The position numbers and the translations under genes were made by a program. Shown here one piece after another: positions 10,302 to 23,424 of a stretch of 64,000 nt of DNA. Numbering within the stretch: position 1 is the stretch's first letter; the number at the start of each line of letters is the position of its first letter. The stretch is taken from assembly GCA_002633005.1 (NCBI GenBank), contig NMRA01000294.1, positions 302,948 to 366,947 of the forward strand, given 5' to 3'. The notes below the pieces were generated by a model, which saw nothing but the letters and a program-made list of their open reading frames with translations, made no database searches and had not been told where the DNA came from. The DNA comes from Phoronis australis. Its lineage: Eukaryota; Phoronida; Phoronidae.

Positions 10302-13300
10302 GTTTATATTTACACCAGCGATTGGGTTACAGATAAACGATACAGTCAGACGTTGTGTCTAATTATTGTGTGCAGAACAAGTCAAGTCTCGAGTTCCTGT
10401 TTCCGACATCGGGGTGCGCTATGTTATTTCAGTAACATTAACCCCCACTTACCCTGAACTCGTGGCTATAGTACGCTCAAAGAAAGTCGGTCTCATTCCC
10501 ACTAGGACTGTCTGTTGAGTTCAAACACCAATATTGTCATTTGCTCGGTTTTAGGTGACTAATGTCCTACCACACTGCACAAGCGCGTACTTCCCAATGC
10601 ACGTCAAAGTTGCTTTTCAATCTAATAAATATCACGCGTCTGCAAATACGTAGGATGATGCAAAGTGCAGTATAAGTGTGTTCAGGTGTCACAATCGTAG
10701 TTATCAATTAAAATCAACAGCGCCAACACATAGAACAACTGTGTTGAAACCCGTAAATCCTTTTAAATCCATCCTGTCACCTTTCTATATGGAATTCCAA
10801 TAATATGCTATATCATCCCAGCTGACGCTCCCGTCTTCTTCACAAAATAACCCGAAATACTTCCGAGACTTTTACTGTAACTCGAACAAGAGCGGAAATC
10901 TGCCAGGATATGGGTTTTTTTATTTACTCGGCGCATGCCCAAGGTCATCTTTGTGTCAGTGCCCACCAAAGGGTAACAAACGGTGTTAATTGGTTAAAAC
11001 ACAGACTTTAACCGAAGTGATTATGAACCGTGTTGATTTGACTCGCCGATTTGTTTGGATTCACCCACGGTAAACATATTAGCAGATATGGTGGAACAAT
11101 GCAGTAGGAACCAAAACAATCATCATCTCTTTTACTTTATTGTTGGAACAATTCTCAGAACTCCCCTTAAACAAGCTTGTAAAAACTCGTTGAATTCCAT
11201 AAACTCTCCAAACTATTCAGTACACATCTTAACTCAATAAACACTTCCAATACCGATCCCATATTGAGTGCACCTAGTTGCGAAATTCTTGACACTGAAA
11301 AAATATTTGCAGGCAATTCCTTGAGTTCCGGCGGCATCTGCAGGCGGGGATCAGTTTTATTTTATTTTGTTTATCCCAAATATAAACAAATTAATAGTAG
11401 CCCTATTCGTGTTTAATATGTCTGATTTCAGATTTCAAGGTAACCATTTGTGCTACGTTATTAAATGTGTATTCTCATTTCCGCCAATTTAAGAAGGCAC
11501 CAGAAATCTCTGAAAACAACCAACGCCGTTGATATTGTCATATAGAATGGCAAGAGGGTGTGCGCATCTGTTGCGTATAATCCGATTAGCAGGAAATACA
11601 TCAACTTTTGAAGCGTACGCGCACTTCCATTTGTAACAATTAACGAAGTGCCTGCTGCTATCATCCTTTACATAAAATCATGACAACTATCACTTCATTT
11701 TATTATGTTCAGCCTTGCAATGGTGTAACATAGTTATATTTTGACATTCGCTTGTGCTCGACCAGCAGATTGAGAACCAGTTCCATGCTATCTATCCACG
11801 GCCCCACAAATTCGTGTTATACCATTGCCTTGAAGTAATGCTTTGTCTCGTGGTTTTTGATCACGTCATCAAAATAGTCCAACACATTACAGTAAATTGA
11901 CTCAAGAGATTTTGGACAAAACGACTCAAGATATTCTGTTCAAGTGCATGCAACTATCCTCCAAAGTTTCTGTTTTTTATTATTAGTTTTTGACCGAGGA
12001 ACGGTAGAGCTCTAAATAAAACTGGTGGAATCTACCCAAGGTGTCAAAATAATTAACAACACTTAAGTTTCACCTCAATTCTGGAACTCCAGTAGAACAA
12101 AATATAAACAGAAGCAAATGTTGATACAGACTGCGGCAGGAGAAGAATTGTATAAAAAACAAGACTGGATGTTTGTGTAACAAGATCGACAGGGGTGCGA
12201 GGCGACGCGTTGTCATTTTTCCGATTTTCAGATGTAGAGACTTTATACATGTACCTGTCCTTTCTTATATTTCACGCAGGGGTGCGACACTTTTCTAATT
12301 TCCCATTTCATTTTGATCTTCCTAAATTAAACCATTTTATGTCCAAGTGTGCAGGCGTGTATGCAAGACCCTGCCACTGTTTATGGAATCTTTTAAAATA
12401 TCACGTGAGTGTAGAAACGTGACTTATCCGTTGCAAAACGACACTCAAAGGGGCAATAAACTGATGGCTTCTATCAAAATGAGACTGTTGATTTAGGCCA
12501 TTTTCTGCTATCAGTCTAATCTTTATTCACTCGAATTAGGAATGATTTCTTGGCTTGAGAATAACTGACATCTACCTCAGATAGACTAACTGAGCATCTA
12601 CCTAGCGTTTAACACCTATTTATCGTTTCAGACCAGGTTCATAAAGTTGCTTGACACGACGGGTTAGCTTTAATCTCTGAAGTGGTAATGTGGCCGACAA
12701 GGAACTCCGGGTGTTTTATTACAACTACATGCACATGCAGTTTCAAGGACAACAGCGCAATATTGTAAGTTGAGCATGACTGTGAAGACATTTGTTTTAA
12801 CTCCAGATAATGGTTAACAGCTGCTTTAACTATTTTATTGAAAAGTGGTTTCACACTACCTGTTAAAGGCACACAAAACCCCCAGTTTAAGATATGGGCG
12901 CTTACCCTGTGTATGGATAGCAACCTGTGTCCATAAGTCTCGCATTAGTGCGCGCGTCTACAAATGCGAAACACTTGAACAGATATTTTTAGCATTATTT
13001 CGGGATGTTTCATTTATAAGAGACGCTTATCATAGTACTGTCGAAAAATAGAGTTTGGTTTGGATTAAGTCTAGGCGTTCACATAACTTTTCGAGTATCA
13101 CTGTTGTCACAAATTATTACTGGTCATTACAGTGTAGTCACGGCAGTGGTGACGTGCACTACTCAGAGTATTAGGCGGGACTGGAACAACGAACCAGAGA
13201 CTGAAACGGACAGTATCGGTTTTGTGGCCGAAACTGGATTGTTGCTGGATGGGGAAGACTTTTTTAAGTTATCAGCTTTGAACTGAGCCAAAAAAGAACA

Positions 13301-13400
13301 ATAAAGTGCGTGGCGATTTTACTAAAGGTTGACAGTTCTCGCAGAAATCGAGGCCGTTGTCTTTCCCACTTACATGTATACTGTGCTACTTAACCGGTGT
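10302..13400. other. gene-free stretch upstream of the GPCR
   Basis: It holds the presumed promoter of the receptor gene, but I find no convincing TATA box or upstream exon. Short ORFs are unremarkable. Confidence 0.35.
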
Positions 13401-13405
13401 TACAT

Positions 13406-13434
13406 GGCACAGCGGCACAGCGGCACAGCGGTGT
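13406..13434. repeat. GGCACAGC short tandem repeat
   Basis: GGCACAGC is iterated three times, with a further GGCACAGC a few bases on. Confidence 0.6.
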
Positions 13435-14182
13435 GTTATTTGGCACAGCAGTACAGAGGATCGCCTGCTACTGCCGAACTAGCGCGGGTTAGTTTACTTT
13501 TCGTGCCGAGAACGTCCCATTAAATCACGTATTTCGGGACTAAGAATTGAGAATCCTCGGCAGAGTTCAATAACGCTAGGACCACGATAGAAAAACAAGA
13601 TTTCGCGAGAATACGCAAGATATTGCAGTGTATTTCAGATGAGAGCACATGATTTTTACGAGATTCTTCTCGCCGCGAGAGAGCTACTGAACTCTAACCG
13701 GGCATGCAGCAAATATTTGTTAAAGAAAAGCAGGCAGAAAGACTCTCCTTGCTTCTCCTTCTTGTTTAGCGACATCTACAGCACTATTTGAGACAAACTG
13801 ATATGCTTAACAACCGTGTTGCTAACTTTCAAGGCCGGCAAAACGTGTTTCCCAAACAAAAGCCGGTTGTGTCATCGACTAACGACAAACTTCTTTGATT
13901 TTCACCCAAACGTTCTCATTAGCAACACTTCTACATTTCTACATTTCTAATGTTAAGAGAACCGAATCATTCGACATTACACAAATTTTATATATTTCCA
14001 ATTTGTTTCATTTTTGCCGACTGATTATTTTTTCCGCGTTTTCAATGTATAGACCTTCTGCAGAAAACTATGGGCTTCAGTTGTACCATACCTGAAAAAA
14101 TTTTAACTAAATGTTTCGAAAACAAATTAAGTTTTAAATTTCTAGGCGAAATAATTAAACTTAATTACATTGGTAGTCAAGT

Positions 14183-14426
14183 CATGCGCGCACCCAGCCT
14201 CCAATATAGGGGGCTCGAATTCCTAATATTGTGAACCTTTTGATTACAATAAAGCCAGAGGACTAAAAATAAATAAAAAGGGCGCACCATTGTGAATTGC
14301 GCGTTTGTGCTTGTTTAGTGGACTTTTGTCTCATTCTCTCGCCCTTTTTGTTTCTCATGGGCGGATCTTTCTGTCCACTTCTCCAAATGGGGGGCTCGTT
14401 CGAGCCCCCCCCCGGGTGCGCGCATG
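14183..14426 (+). mobile_element. 244-bp MITE, family A copy 1 (5-bp TSD)
   Basis: Perfect 13-bp terminal inverted repeats, CATGCGCGCACCC and GGGTGCGCGCATG. The element is flanked on both sides by the 5-bp duplication CAAGT (14178-14182 and 14427-14431). Subterminal GGGGGCTCG motifs and an inner GGGGGGCTCGTTCGAGCCCC hairpin are seen next to the right end. No coding capacity. A second copy in the opposite orientation lies at 39066-39322. The 5-bp target duplication is compatible with Transib-like mobilisation, but the termini do not match the usual Transib ends, so the superfamily is unassigned. Confidence 0.88.
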
Positions 14427-14566
14427 CAAGTAAATCATTTTCTGTCAGCCTAGTCAAGACATTTAACCAATCTCCAGTTTCCCTTAGCCCCCCTCCTCTT
14501 TTCCTGTAACCACCCCTCGGCTACCGTATCAAATCTGTCGACTTGTTTGAAAAACTCAACTGACCG

Positions 14567-14586
14567 TAATACGACTCACTAGAGGG
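14567..14586 (+). other. near-perfect T7 RNA polymerase promoter sequence
   Basis: TAATACGACTCACTAGAGGG matches the phage T7 consensus promoter at 19 of 20 bases (T to G at position 16). Nothing else phage-like or vector-like is nearby. It may be chance, or a trace of cloning-vector or primer sequence in the assembly. Confidence 0.6.
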
Positions 14587-14589
14587 CAA

Positions 14590-16050
14590 TACTACACACT
14601 TCCGTTCACTACCACCCTGGCTAATCACGATAACAAGAACACTGAATTATAAAATTTTCAGCAAACAAGTTCTATTTTAAGTGACTGGTTATCTAATAAA
14701 TTTCCAAATAGCTTCATCAAAATAATCTCCAAACCGTGCTGTAGATCAACTAAAATGTCATAACCACACCGGATATTTCGTGGAGACACAAAGCCATTAA
14801 AATTGACAACTATAAGATTCCGGTCAATGGCATGCAGTAAACGAAGGATAGTGGTGCTTATGTACACTTCATTCAAAAACATTCCTATATTGAATTTGTT
14901 TTTGGTCAAGAACCCACATATCCTCTTGAAGCTAAGCTAGACGTGCACTCAAACCCACAGTTTTGAAAGTTCAAGTAATTCTGTTGCTGCTGTAATACCA
15001 GTCACAATTGGATGTCTACTACAGAAGCTCCATCTATTGCGCATTTGAAAATCTATTTTACCTGATTTGGCGCAACTTATTCTACAAACATGCTCTGCAA
15101 CTTGATATGAACAAACGCAAGTGTTGGTATCACTAAATAAAGTGTGTATATACGTTTAACTTTAGTGTTTTTAAGTGTTATATTTTTATTGAAGAAGCAC
15201 AATTTACTCTTTAATGACTTATACGACGTTGAATGGCGACAGAAGGTAAGGCCTAATCAGTTCATTTCTCACGTTTCATTGAACCTTGATTTATTGTTCA
15301 TTAATATTGATGCATTCTTATTCAAAAAGCAAAACTGTCTGCCCAGGTACAATGATTTGGAGGAGACTTCGGGTTATATATTTTCGAGTGAGATTGAAGC
15401 AGTGACCAGTGACCGCTCCGATATGTCAGCCATTTCTCATAAGATCATATTATTGTAAGATGAAACTGGTTGATACACGAACACAATTTTTCACCACATA
15501 CATGTAAATGCACGACGAGATGACGTCAGACGAATGTTTGATAAAAGAACCACAGTGTCGGTGTTTCTCTGATGACGTCACCAGGTGTTCATTCTTGGCA
15601 AGCAACATACAAGTGGTAAATTAGAATACATTGATTCACTGGGTCTTTCGCGAGAGGAAAAGCGGGTGAGTGACGTCACATTATATCAATGAAATAAGAG
15701 GATGTTGTTTTTTTTCTCTGATTGTATCAGGTTTGTTTGTGGTCCACCGTTGTATCCTCCGGATGGCGGTAAAGCGAGACCCCGCGAATGTACGCACACT
15801 AAAAGATGCTTTAACATGTCCGTAAGGTGGTAAATATTAATGGGGGAATCAGACGAATTCCACCTCGCCTCCTCCCTCCAGCTGGTCCTCACCAGTTTCG
15901 ATAACCCTCCACGTCGCCGGCGTCAATTTTGGACGTCTCCGGTTTCCACCAACATTACGTGCACCTCGGGCCATGGCGCTGCATATCATTGTCATGTGGA
16001 CAAGTGCCTGGCTCTCGCTTACTGTGGCACTGATTCTTCATTTGTAGCAC
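14590..16050. other. gene-free stretch
   Basis: I see no supported gene. ORFs of up to about 100 codons lack recognisable motifs and codon bias. Confidence 0.35.
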
Positions 16051-16051
16051 A

Positions 16052-16164
16052 GGGGCCCGTTCCAAGAAACTGACTTACGTTCATTTTTTACTTAAATCTA
16101 ACATTCGTATTAATTACCAAACTTTGAAACTGTCTTAGCTAAGTCAGTTTTTGGAACAAGCCCC
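16052..16164. mobile_element. 113-bp TIR MITE
   Basis: The ends are inverted: GGGGCCCGTTCCAAGAAACT+GACTTA on the left and TAAGTCAGTTTTTGGAACAA+GCCCC on the right, about 26 bp with few mismatches. The interior is AT-rich and noncoding. No clear target duplication is visible. Confidence 0.7.
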
Positions 16165-17169
16165 AGGGCTCATATAGCAAGTGCTCCCTCCTGTCAGTAA
16201 GCAAAGTTTGGCTTCCGTCAGGGCTGGAATTAGGAACATGGTTCATCGTAGAGCAAACGGAACCCAAAGACATTTGCACAAAAGACGTGCACGGAAACTG
16301 ATTCCACAGTACCATAAAACAAAAAGACACGTCAGAAATATTTGTCCGTACTTACAGAGAGTCTGCAAATGCCATGGTGCCGTGTGTGCCAAAGTACGTT
16401 TCCAGTACAGAAATGACTTCGGTGTTATGATTGGACCTTTGGGTTTGTCAGTTGACAAACATTAAAGATGCTTTAAATATCTTGCAACGTATATTAAATA
16501 ATTGTCACTTTGCACCCAACAGTTGTCTTATACCAATCGAGAACTCGAAATGTGCTCATGGTTTCAGAAAATGTGATTACCACACCATTACGATGCTAGA
16601 AACGTCATTCTGTCGGAATCTCTACCATTGACCTTGTATCAAAAAAGACGTAAGTAACTTCTACATGTAGTTTGTTTACATTTCAACTTGAAATGAAAAT
16701 TTAAAATTAATTATACCGAAAATGTATTATCAAAAGCATCACATATTTTCCGAATCGTTCTATGCTGGCAGCGTTCGTTATAGATGTTTTTAAAATATTT
16801 TCTGAAAATTTCGAGCAATCTGACCGTGAACTGGTAGTTTCCATTGTCTTGTGATATCAAGCGTAGTTCTGCTGAGAATTTCCTTCCAATTAAATTGAAA
16901 TGTTACAGTAAACATCACGTACTCTTATTGTTATATTTCCATGAAATTCAATTAAGTTAACGCGTTATAATTAATATCTGTTCTGCGACATCTTTACATC
17001 TTAATTTTCACTGACTAAACAGAACGGTGTCTTTAAAGGGACATTTTGAAGCCGAAAAGTGGGACTATTGCATGGGATATATATTACTTCTTCAGTTGAA
17101 GTTATTAAAGTTGACCAGACTTATAAAACAGCAAAATCCGTTGAATTTTTGTGATCTTATTCCATTTCT

Positions 17170-17232
17170 CGTCGTTGTTTGCCAGACATTCGATGTTGTT
17201 TGCCAGACAGTCGTCGTTGTTTGCCACACATT
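17170..17232. repeat. 21-bp tandem repeat, three units
   Basis: Three units of CGTCGTTGTTTGCCAGACAT+T at exact 21-bp spacing. The plus frame reads a VVCQTF-type heptad, but the surrounding ORF shows no protein family, so coding is doubtful. Confidence 0.8.
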
Positions 17233-18339
17233 CGTTGAAATCAAGACCGGTGTATTTACACCTTAATGGGATGAAAATACTTTAATCTCAAACGCGTGTG
17301 ATTTGGTTCAGTGTTAGATTGTTTGGCTGCTACTGCCGAAATTGTGGGTTCGATCGCTAGTTATATTTTATTTCAATCTTTAAAATTCCTGTTCTAGCCG
17401 AGAATATCCCAATAATGATTTTGTAACTTGAAGATATCCTTATCTCGTAATTAATGTTACCGTTATCTTGACTTATATATAATATGTAAGTAAAAGTTTA
17501 TCTTTAACTCTCTGAAAACTTGTTTTTAATCAGTCGACTTATCATACCTAATAGTAAGCAAATAATACACGTACTGCACTGGTTGGTATCACGGTCAGTT
17601 TCTTCAACGCAAATTTGATTGTTTTGTTCGTTAATTTTTGTCGTGACTTTTTTGATGCTTGTAACCTGATTCTTTTACAAGAAACTGTCTTATTTTGACG
17701 TAGGAAACGCAACAATTGCTTGGCCGCACTCAGCACCTAAATGTCAAGTTGAAATGGTACCTCAAGCCACGCCAGCTTTAAGTGTAAGTAAGCATGTTAT
17801 TTTTCATTCATTTTTCTCGATCCCATGATTGCACACTCAGAGACGTGGGTGGAGTTTCATTTAAATGAAACCGATCTCGGTGAGACCTAGATTTTGCGAG
17901 AAAGCAAGATCTCGCAAGAACTCGGAATATAACACGATTATAAAGCGAGTGATTTGCGAGTATAGTTGGTCGCTCAGTAGTATAGTCTAATAAAATGGTG
18001 TCCACTGAAATAATTGGTCGATGAGTTCGGAGTGTTGCATTATGGGATTGAATTCTTTGTTGCCATTCCATAACTACGTCAAACAAGTTTTTGTTGCTGC
18101 AGGTACACTCTAATGTCTCACAATTCATTATTATCGGCGATGTCAGAGAGACATTCGCCAAGGCCAGTAATTTTACTAGTTAAGTACATCTTACAACAAT
18201 TTCAAAAGATCGAAAAAGTTTTGCGTTATTATAGAACACCTCCGAATTTACACCAACAAATTAGAGATGTGCTGGCATTAACAACTAAATAAAAACTTAT
18301 TCGTTAAATTTCTTTTAACATTTAAATGGAAATCCCTCT

Positions 18340-18720
18340 TCTTATTTGTTCCGTGCAGAGATTTGAGGTATATTGTTCAGAAAAATAATGATGTTGCAAA
18401 GGAATAGTTTTTAAAAATAAGGAATCTAAACTGTTACAATTTGCCGATGATAGTGTAATACTCCCTGGTGGCTCTGAAAATTCACTCAAGTCATCACTTT
18501 CTTTAGTGGACCAATTCTTCAAATTTTCAGGCTTGAAGCCTAATTTTGAAAAAAAATGTCTGCGTTTGGTTAGGGTTTATGCGAACTAACAACATTTTAT
18601 TGTGTCGAAGCATAAAATTAACGTGGGAATGTAAGAAATTTTCCTTTTTGGGCATAATTTTTACACCCAGTTTGAAAAATATGATTGAGTTCAATTATAC
18701 TGAGAAAGTTGCCATAGCGA
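18340..18720 (+). pseudogene. LINE reverse-transcriptase relic
   Basis: Degenerate non-LTR retrotransposon fragment. The central frame reads KESKLLQFADDSVILPGG, followed by SLSLVDQFFKFSGLKPNFEK. This contains the catalytic FADD box (18440-18451) and the following SGLKxNxEK block typical of L1/Tx1-like reverse transcriptases. The next block, WECKKFSFLGIIF, is in another frame downstream, and the upstream block is broken by frameshifts and stops. Only the palm-domain centre remains; no endonuclease or ORF1 is seen. Confidence 0.8.
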
Positions 18721-18822
18721 TAAATCTATACACTTACAAAGTATGTCAGATAGAGGTCTTTTGTGTCAGTGTTGAAAGTTTGAATTTACTTCATCTTCTT
18801 TTCTTCACTTCTTCTTCAATTG

Positions 18823-18908
18823 TATTAGATATCATACCTGCACACCTGTATATATGTTATGTATTAGATATCACACCTGTACACCTGTATATTTGTATAT
18901 ATGTTATG
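18823..18908. repeat. about 40-bp tandem duplication
   Basis: ATTAGATATCATACCTGCAC followed by ACCTGTATATATGTTATGT is repeated immediately with a small TTTGTATAT insertion. Confidence 0.7.
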
Positions 18909-20890
18909 TTTTGAAATGAAAGGTGACAAAGAAAGCCAGAGATAGCTTACTATTTTCCAGAGCTTTGCAATTTTATCAATGATTTCAATTCGGGTAAATT
19001 CAGTAGAGCGATGGAAACCATGGTGAGTTTGACGTAACAACCATTGCTTTGGAATGATCGAATCTTTGAATAAAGACATGAAGAACCAAAGAAATATGTC
19101 TTATTATTTAAGAATAACCGGTCCTTAATTTATTCACATGAATAATTTCCATGTTTCCTGGGTTAGTTTGGTTTGAAATAGATTTGCAAAACACAAAAAT
19201 GGATTAATTTAGTTAATATGTTTAATGCAACTTCACGAAAATTTTGGGTTTGAGTTGTCGGTATTAAGTTTGTCTCTGAACCGCAGAGAGTTTAAAATAT
19301 CTTGGGAGGGCCGTAAATTATTTTTGTTCTTGTATTTATTAAATCGTATTTTATTTTTCAGCTAAATTTATCTAAACAAGAACGAACGGTGTCCTGCAGT
19401 GATGACACCGAGATCACTATTCAACTAGTGTCCATGTGATTAAGTACATTGCACAATGATTCAACATACAACTTTTTCAAGTAAGTGACAAATGAAAGAG
19501 AAGGCACGGTAACTGAAATCTATATGAAAAGAAATTGAATATGGTATAAACAGTGAAGCAACTGACTAAGCGTACTTGTTATTCAACCACATCTACACTT
19601 GTTCTTTCACTACCAAGCGAAAATACATTTTCTTGGAAACACTCGCCCACTGGGAGGCATACGTATAGTTCACGAGGTTATCGAGGGAATTTTCGCGCAC
19701 TAAAATACAGTCTAAGTGTGAATATGTTCTAAATACATGTAGTTATCCTTGTAAATTGAAAGAAAACAGGTTCGACTCAATTCATAAACCTAGAGATTGT
19801 TAACTTGAATCGGAAAAAATATAAATTACTATTTTTAAGTTTCCGCCTGTAGTTTTGCCACCGTTAGGGTGTGCTACAGACGTCACAACCGATAGATTCT
19901 ATTTCTGCCGGAGGTATCAAACAAATGTGAATAATACCTCTCAAAGGAGTCTGGGCTATGACTTGTTCGACAGCCGGCGACTAAACCGCCAATGAGCGAA
20001 ATCTTGAAGCGGGGCTATTTGATCCTTTTAAGTTCACAAAAGTCACTGTTTACTTCTGGTTTCCAGACTGATTCTGTTTTCGAACAGGAATCAACTGACA
20101 AATCGATGTGCTCTCCCATAGACACATTTTACCCTGAAAAAGGTGCTTCAATGTGTGTCAGAAAGAAAGGTCTTCGACAGGGCTTGAACAAACAACAGGC
20201 AAGTACGATGTATGTTTTGGGCAGCTATCTCTTTTACATCCATCCTCTTCCGTTCAATAACATACACTGTGTACCTTATAAATTGAAATGTGATATTTGG
20301 AACTATTTCTGTTATACATGTTGTTGTCATTCCACAATCCTGTTTTAATTGTTTTTTCAATGATCTCTTGTCTGCTGTTTGTTTATCAAAGAATTCGATG
20401 TGAGACGATCAGCAGTGGCAGAGGACTAATCGCAGGCAAATATCGTGGACGTATCAATGAAGAACACACAAGCACCTATAAAACGGTCTGTGGTGCTCTC
20501 ATTAATGTACACGATTTGATATGAAAACATTATTTTGTCCATGTCATTTGGGATTAAAAGTTTTAATCCTTCTTGTCTCTCAAACCCGCCTATGTATTCC
20601 TTCCTTGGTAATGAAACATACGGTGTACAACTGAACACGTGCGTTCTTAGCATTTACTTTGGACATAAAACCATTGAAATGGTTGGTTATGTGTATTTTC
20701 ACAGTAGGAAAGGCACAGCCATTCAGTACATTTAATTATGCTTTATTAGATTGTTCTAAGGTTTTGCAACAAAACTTCGTTGACAGAGGTCCTTGCCGGA
20801 AAGCCCTTGCCACGAATGATGTGTACGTTCTTACACGTAAGCCGAAGCAGCGACTCGCCTTCTTCTTGACACACAACGGCACTGATACGC
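18909..20890. other. gene-free stretch
   Basis: No supported gene or repeat boundary. Open frames around 19992-20360 overlap on both strands and have no recognised motif. Confidence 0.35.
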
Positions 20891-20891
20891 A

Positions 20892-20984
20892 GTAAAATGT
20901 AATAATTTCGTTACATTTTATGTAACTGTTACAATTTATGTCGAATGCACATGCGAGAAATGTACCATTGTTACATTTTACGAA
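20892..20984. repeat. GTAAAATGTAACA motif cluster, site 1
   Basis: Four copies of the motif GTAAAATGTAAcA in both orientations within 93 bp, e.g. GTAAAATGTAAT at 20892 and TTGTTACATTTTACG at 20969-20983. The same motif forms an array at 23425-23594. Confidence 0.65.
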
Positions 20985-21936
20985 ACCGACGTCATACTTC
21001 ATGAGTTTGCATGGTATTTGTCAAACGGAGGAAAACGATTCATACACTGTACACTTAACGCCTTCTTTCTCGGATTGTTTGAATGAAATTCTATCAAACG
21101 TGCCAGCTCGAATTTACAGATGTGTCAGTATGAGCTTTCCATTTGTATTAACATGGGTAGTTTCTTAGTATAGTAAAAATTGTACCCCGCCCAGTTTCAA
21201 CTCCAGACGAAAGGAGTTTCCAGGATCAGGAAACACGTTTTTATTGTTAAAGCGTTCTTGCAATCTTTTGTTGGCTCTCACAAGTCACACCCAACTGTAT
21301 GCCCGGCATTGCAGTAAACACACAACAGAAACAATGACACAGTATTTTGGCTAATACATGTATTTATCATATTTCTTAGGAAGCAAATGACAATAACATG
21401 TTTCACGGAGAATTCAATTTCAATAGCCAATTTGATAGAAAACATCCGTTTTAGTATACGATACCTTGATTTATTTAAGCCAGTGTTTTATTGCCTTAGA
21501 GTCATGGCTAATGCTCCACACGAAAGGGACAAGACCAAAGTTTCTGATGCCGACGGGTTCTGTTCACCACCTAAGTTTTACTAATGACAATTTCTTTCAG
21601 ACTTTCGCGGGAGGAAATAAAAGTACACATTTATTTACGGGCAGGTTGACAGATTTTTCCAGTGCAAGAGCAAAGGATCGCCTTTGAGAAGGGGAACCAA
21701 TAGATTAAAAAATGGCAGCATAGTAAAGTGTTTTGAACAGCTAAAATCTGAAAGAAATATAATTGTTCATACGATGTCAAACCTGTCTGAAATAGTGATG
21801 GTAACAACTGATCAAACCGTGATGTGTATACTTTAAATGGGAGGCTTAGCTGGGGAAATAGAAAATATTTTGCTTTTCTGAAAGGACGCGGTCATTTTGC
21901 TCACACAGGGTCTAGGTCGATAGTTTAAAGGAGCAA

Positions 21937-21972
21937 TAGTCCGAAAAAGCTCACTGCCGGCTTTTCGGACTA
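21937..21972. repeat. 13-bp-stem hairpin
   Basis: TAGTCCGAAAAAGC and GCTTTTCGGACTA are nearly perfect complements separated by about 9 bases. Noncoding; no U-tract suggesting a defined terminator. Confidence 0.6.
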
Positions 21973-22975
21973 CAAAAACATGCATTTTCTCTTTCTATTA
22001 CGTTTTAAGATAAAAAATCTATTAAACTTGTTATTTGGTCAATGATCGTTAGTCCGAACTAGGAACCAAGCTCCTAGGTCTGAAGCACATATAAATAAGA
22101 CAGAGATTGGACATTCTAGTATTAATGTACGTGAAGCCACGCGTCTCATGAGGCGCTATTTTTTGCTGTCAACAACACACGTAGTTGTAGCCAGATAATC
22201 ATCTTTGGTAATAAACCTTTTCCTACATCGCATAAAAAGCGCATATTAGACATCGCTGACTTCGACGTTGGCTGTTTCTTACAACTCACTATGAATGAAA
22301 CCTAGTTCAAATAACTCAATTAAATCACTGAATATTGGGGACCGTTTCACATAAAATTCTTGCGTGTTTTATATGTCCGTTACTAGCTATTCTAATGACC
22401 CAGTGACCGCAGCCATAGCTAACTAGTCGCTAGGTCTCGAAAAATATCTACCTTCAGAATTCAACTTAAAGCAATTTTTGAACTTACATCGTGGAGCGAG
22501 CCCCAGTTCTTCGAAAATGAATGTTTTCAACAAGAAACAAAAATGATAACACGGTGGGTATCCTCACGTTTAGATGGAAGTCACAATTAAAAAATTGCAG
22601 TCTTAATTCAGTTCTTCGTGGCAAACTACAAAAGGATATAGTCATTTACAAACGATACCGTACTTGCCGATAGATCAGAAATAATCAATTTTTGAAGTGG
22701 GGCACGTCTCAACAACATATTTAGTCTCAACCCCTTCGTTTCCAAAAAGTAGGCCTACTCTGCAGCCACAGCTGTCATGACGTTTCTCACAATAACGTTA
22801 AGGTTGAACACAGGAACCTAACCACTAACTGTCCATTATGGGAATACCGGTGAGATGATTTTAAAAATTTTCAGGACCATGATGCATAAGGGCTTTGCTA
22901 AAACATGTATTATTTATATTGCACAATGTCATTGTAAAATAAATTCAAAAATATCATGTGCTTTCCACGTAATAA

Positions 22976-23060
22976 TGACAACGATAACGATAACGAGTAA
23001 TAGTAGTGAAAGTAGTAATAGTAGTGATAGTAATGTAATAGTAATAAAAATGATAATGGG
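22976..23060. repeat. degenerate trinucleotide-like (TAATAG/ACGATA) repeat
   Basis: Low-complexity run of GATAACG, TAATAGTAG and TAATG units. Confidence 0.7.
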
Positions 23061-23119
23061 TAGCCAGATTTATGCCGTGTCAGTCCGGAGGGCATTCATA
23101 TAGAAGAGGTATACGAAAA

Positions 23120-23331
23120 GCGCCGCCCAAAAGGGTGTTTTTCACACAGAAAAATACTCTCCAAAGTGATGCCATTTTCAACAAAATACTATCTAAAAGA
23201 GTATTTTTCTGACTCTCTGGAATAGAAATGTGCGAAAATGTGAATTTTTAAGCAAAATTATTCTCTAAATGGGTCACATTTGTCCAATCTCACTCTCTAA
23301 ACGGTAGGTATTCAATTTTTTCGGGCGGCAC
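23120..23331. mobile_element. about 212-bp TIR element
   Basis: Ends inverted: GCGCCGCCCAAAA on the left and TTTTCGGGCGGCAC on the right. An inner perfect 12-bp inverted pair, GAAAAATACTCT (near 23149) and AGAGTATTTTTC (near 23197), supports a foldback MITE. No coding capacity. Confidence 0.55.
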
Positions 23332-23424
23332 CCCTTGTCCAAAAATACTCAAGTATCCGCCGGCCGTGTCGGATTACACTTGTTTCTGATTTTGGTCATT
23401 TTGTTTGAAATATGACGTTGGTTT

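Noticed and set aside
9319-10362. Plus-strand ORFs of up to 135 codons
   Set aside because: They are antisense shadows of the GPCR gene.
17027-17266. VVCQTF-repeat protein
   Set aside because: The repeat is a 21-bp DNA tandem repeat; no gene signals.
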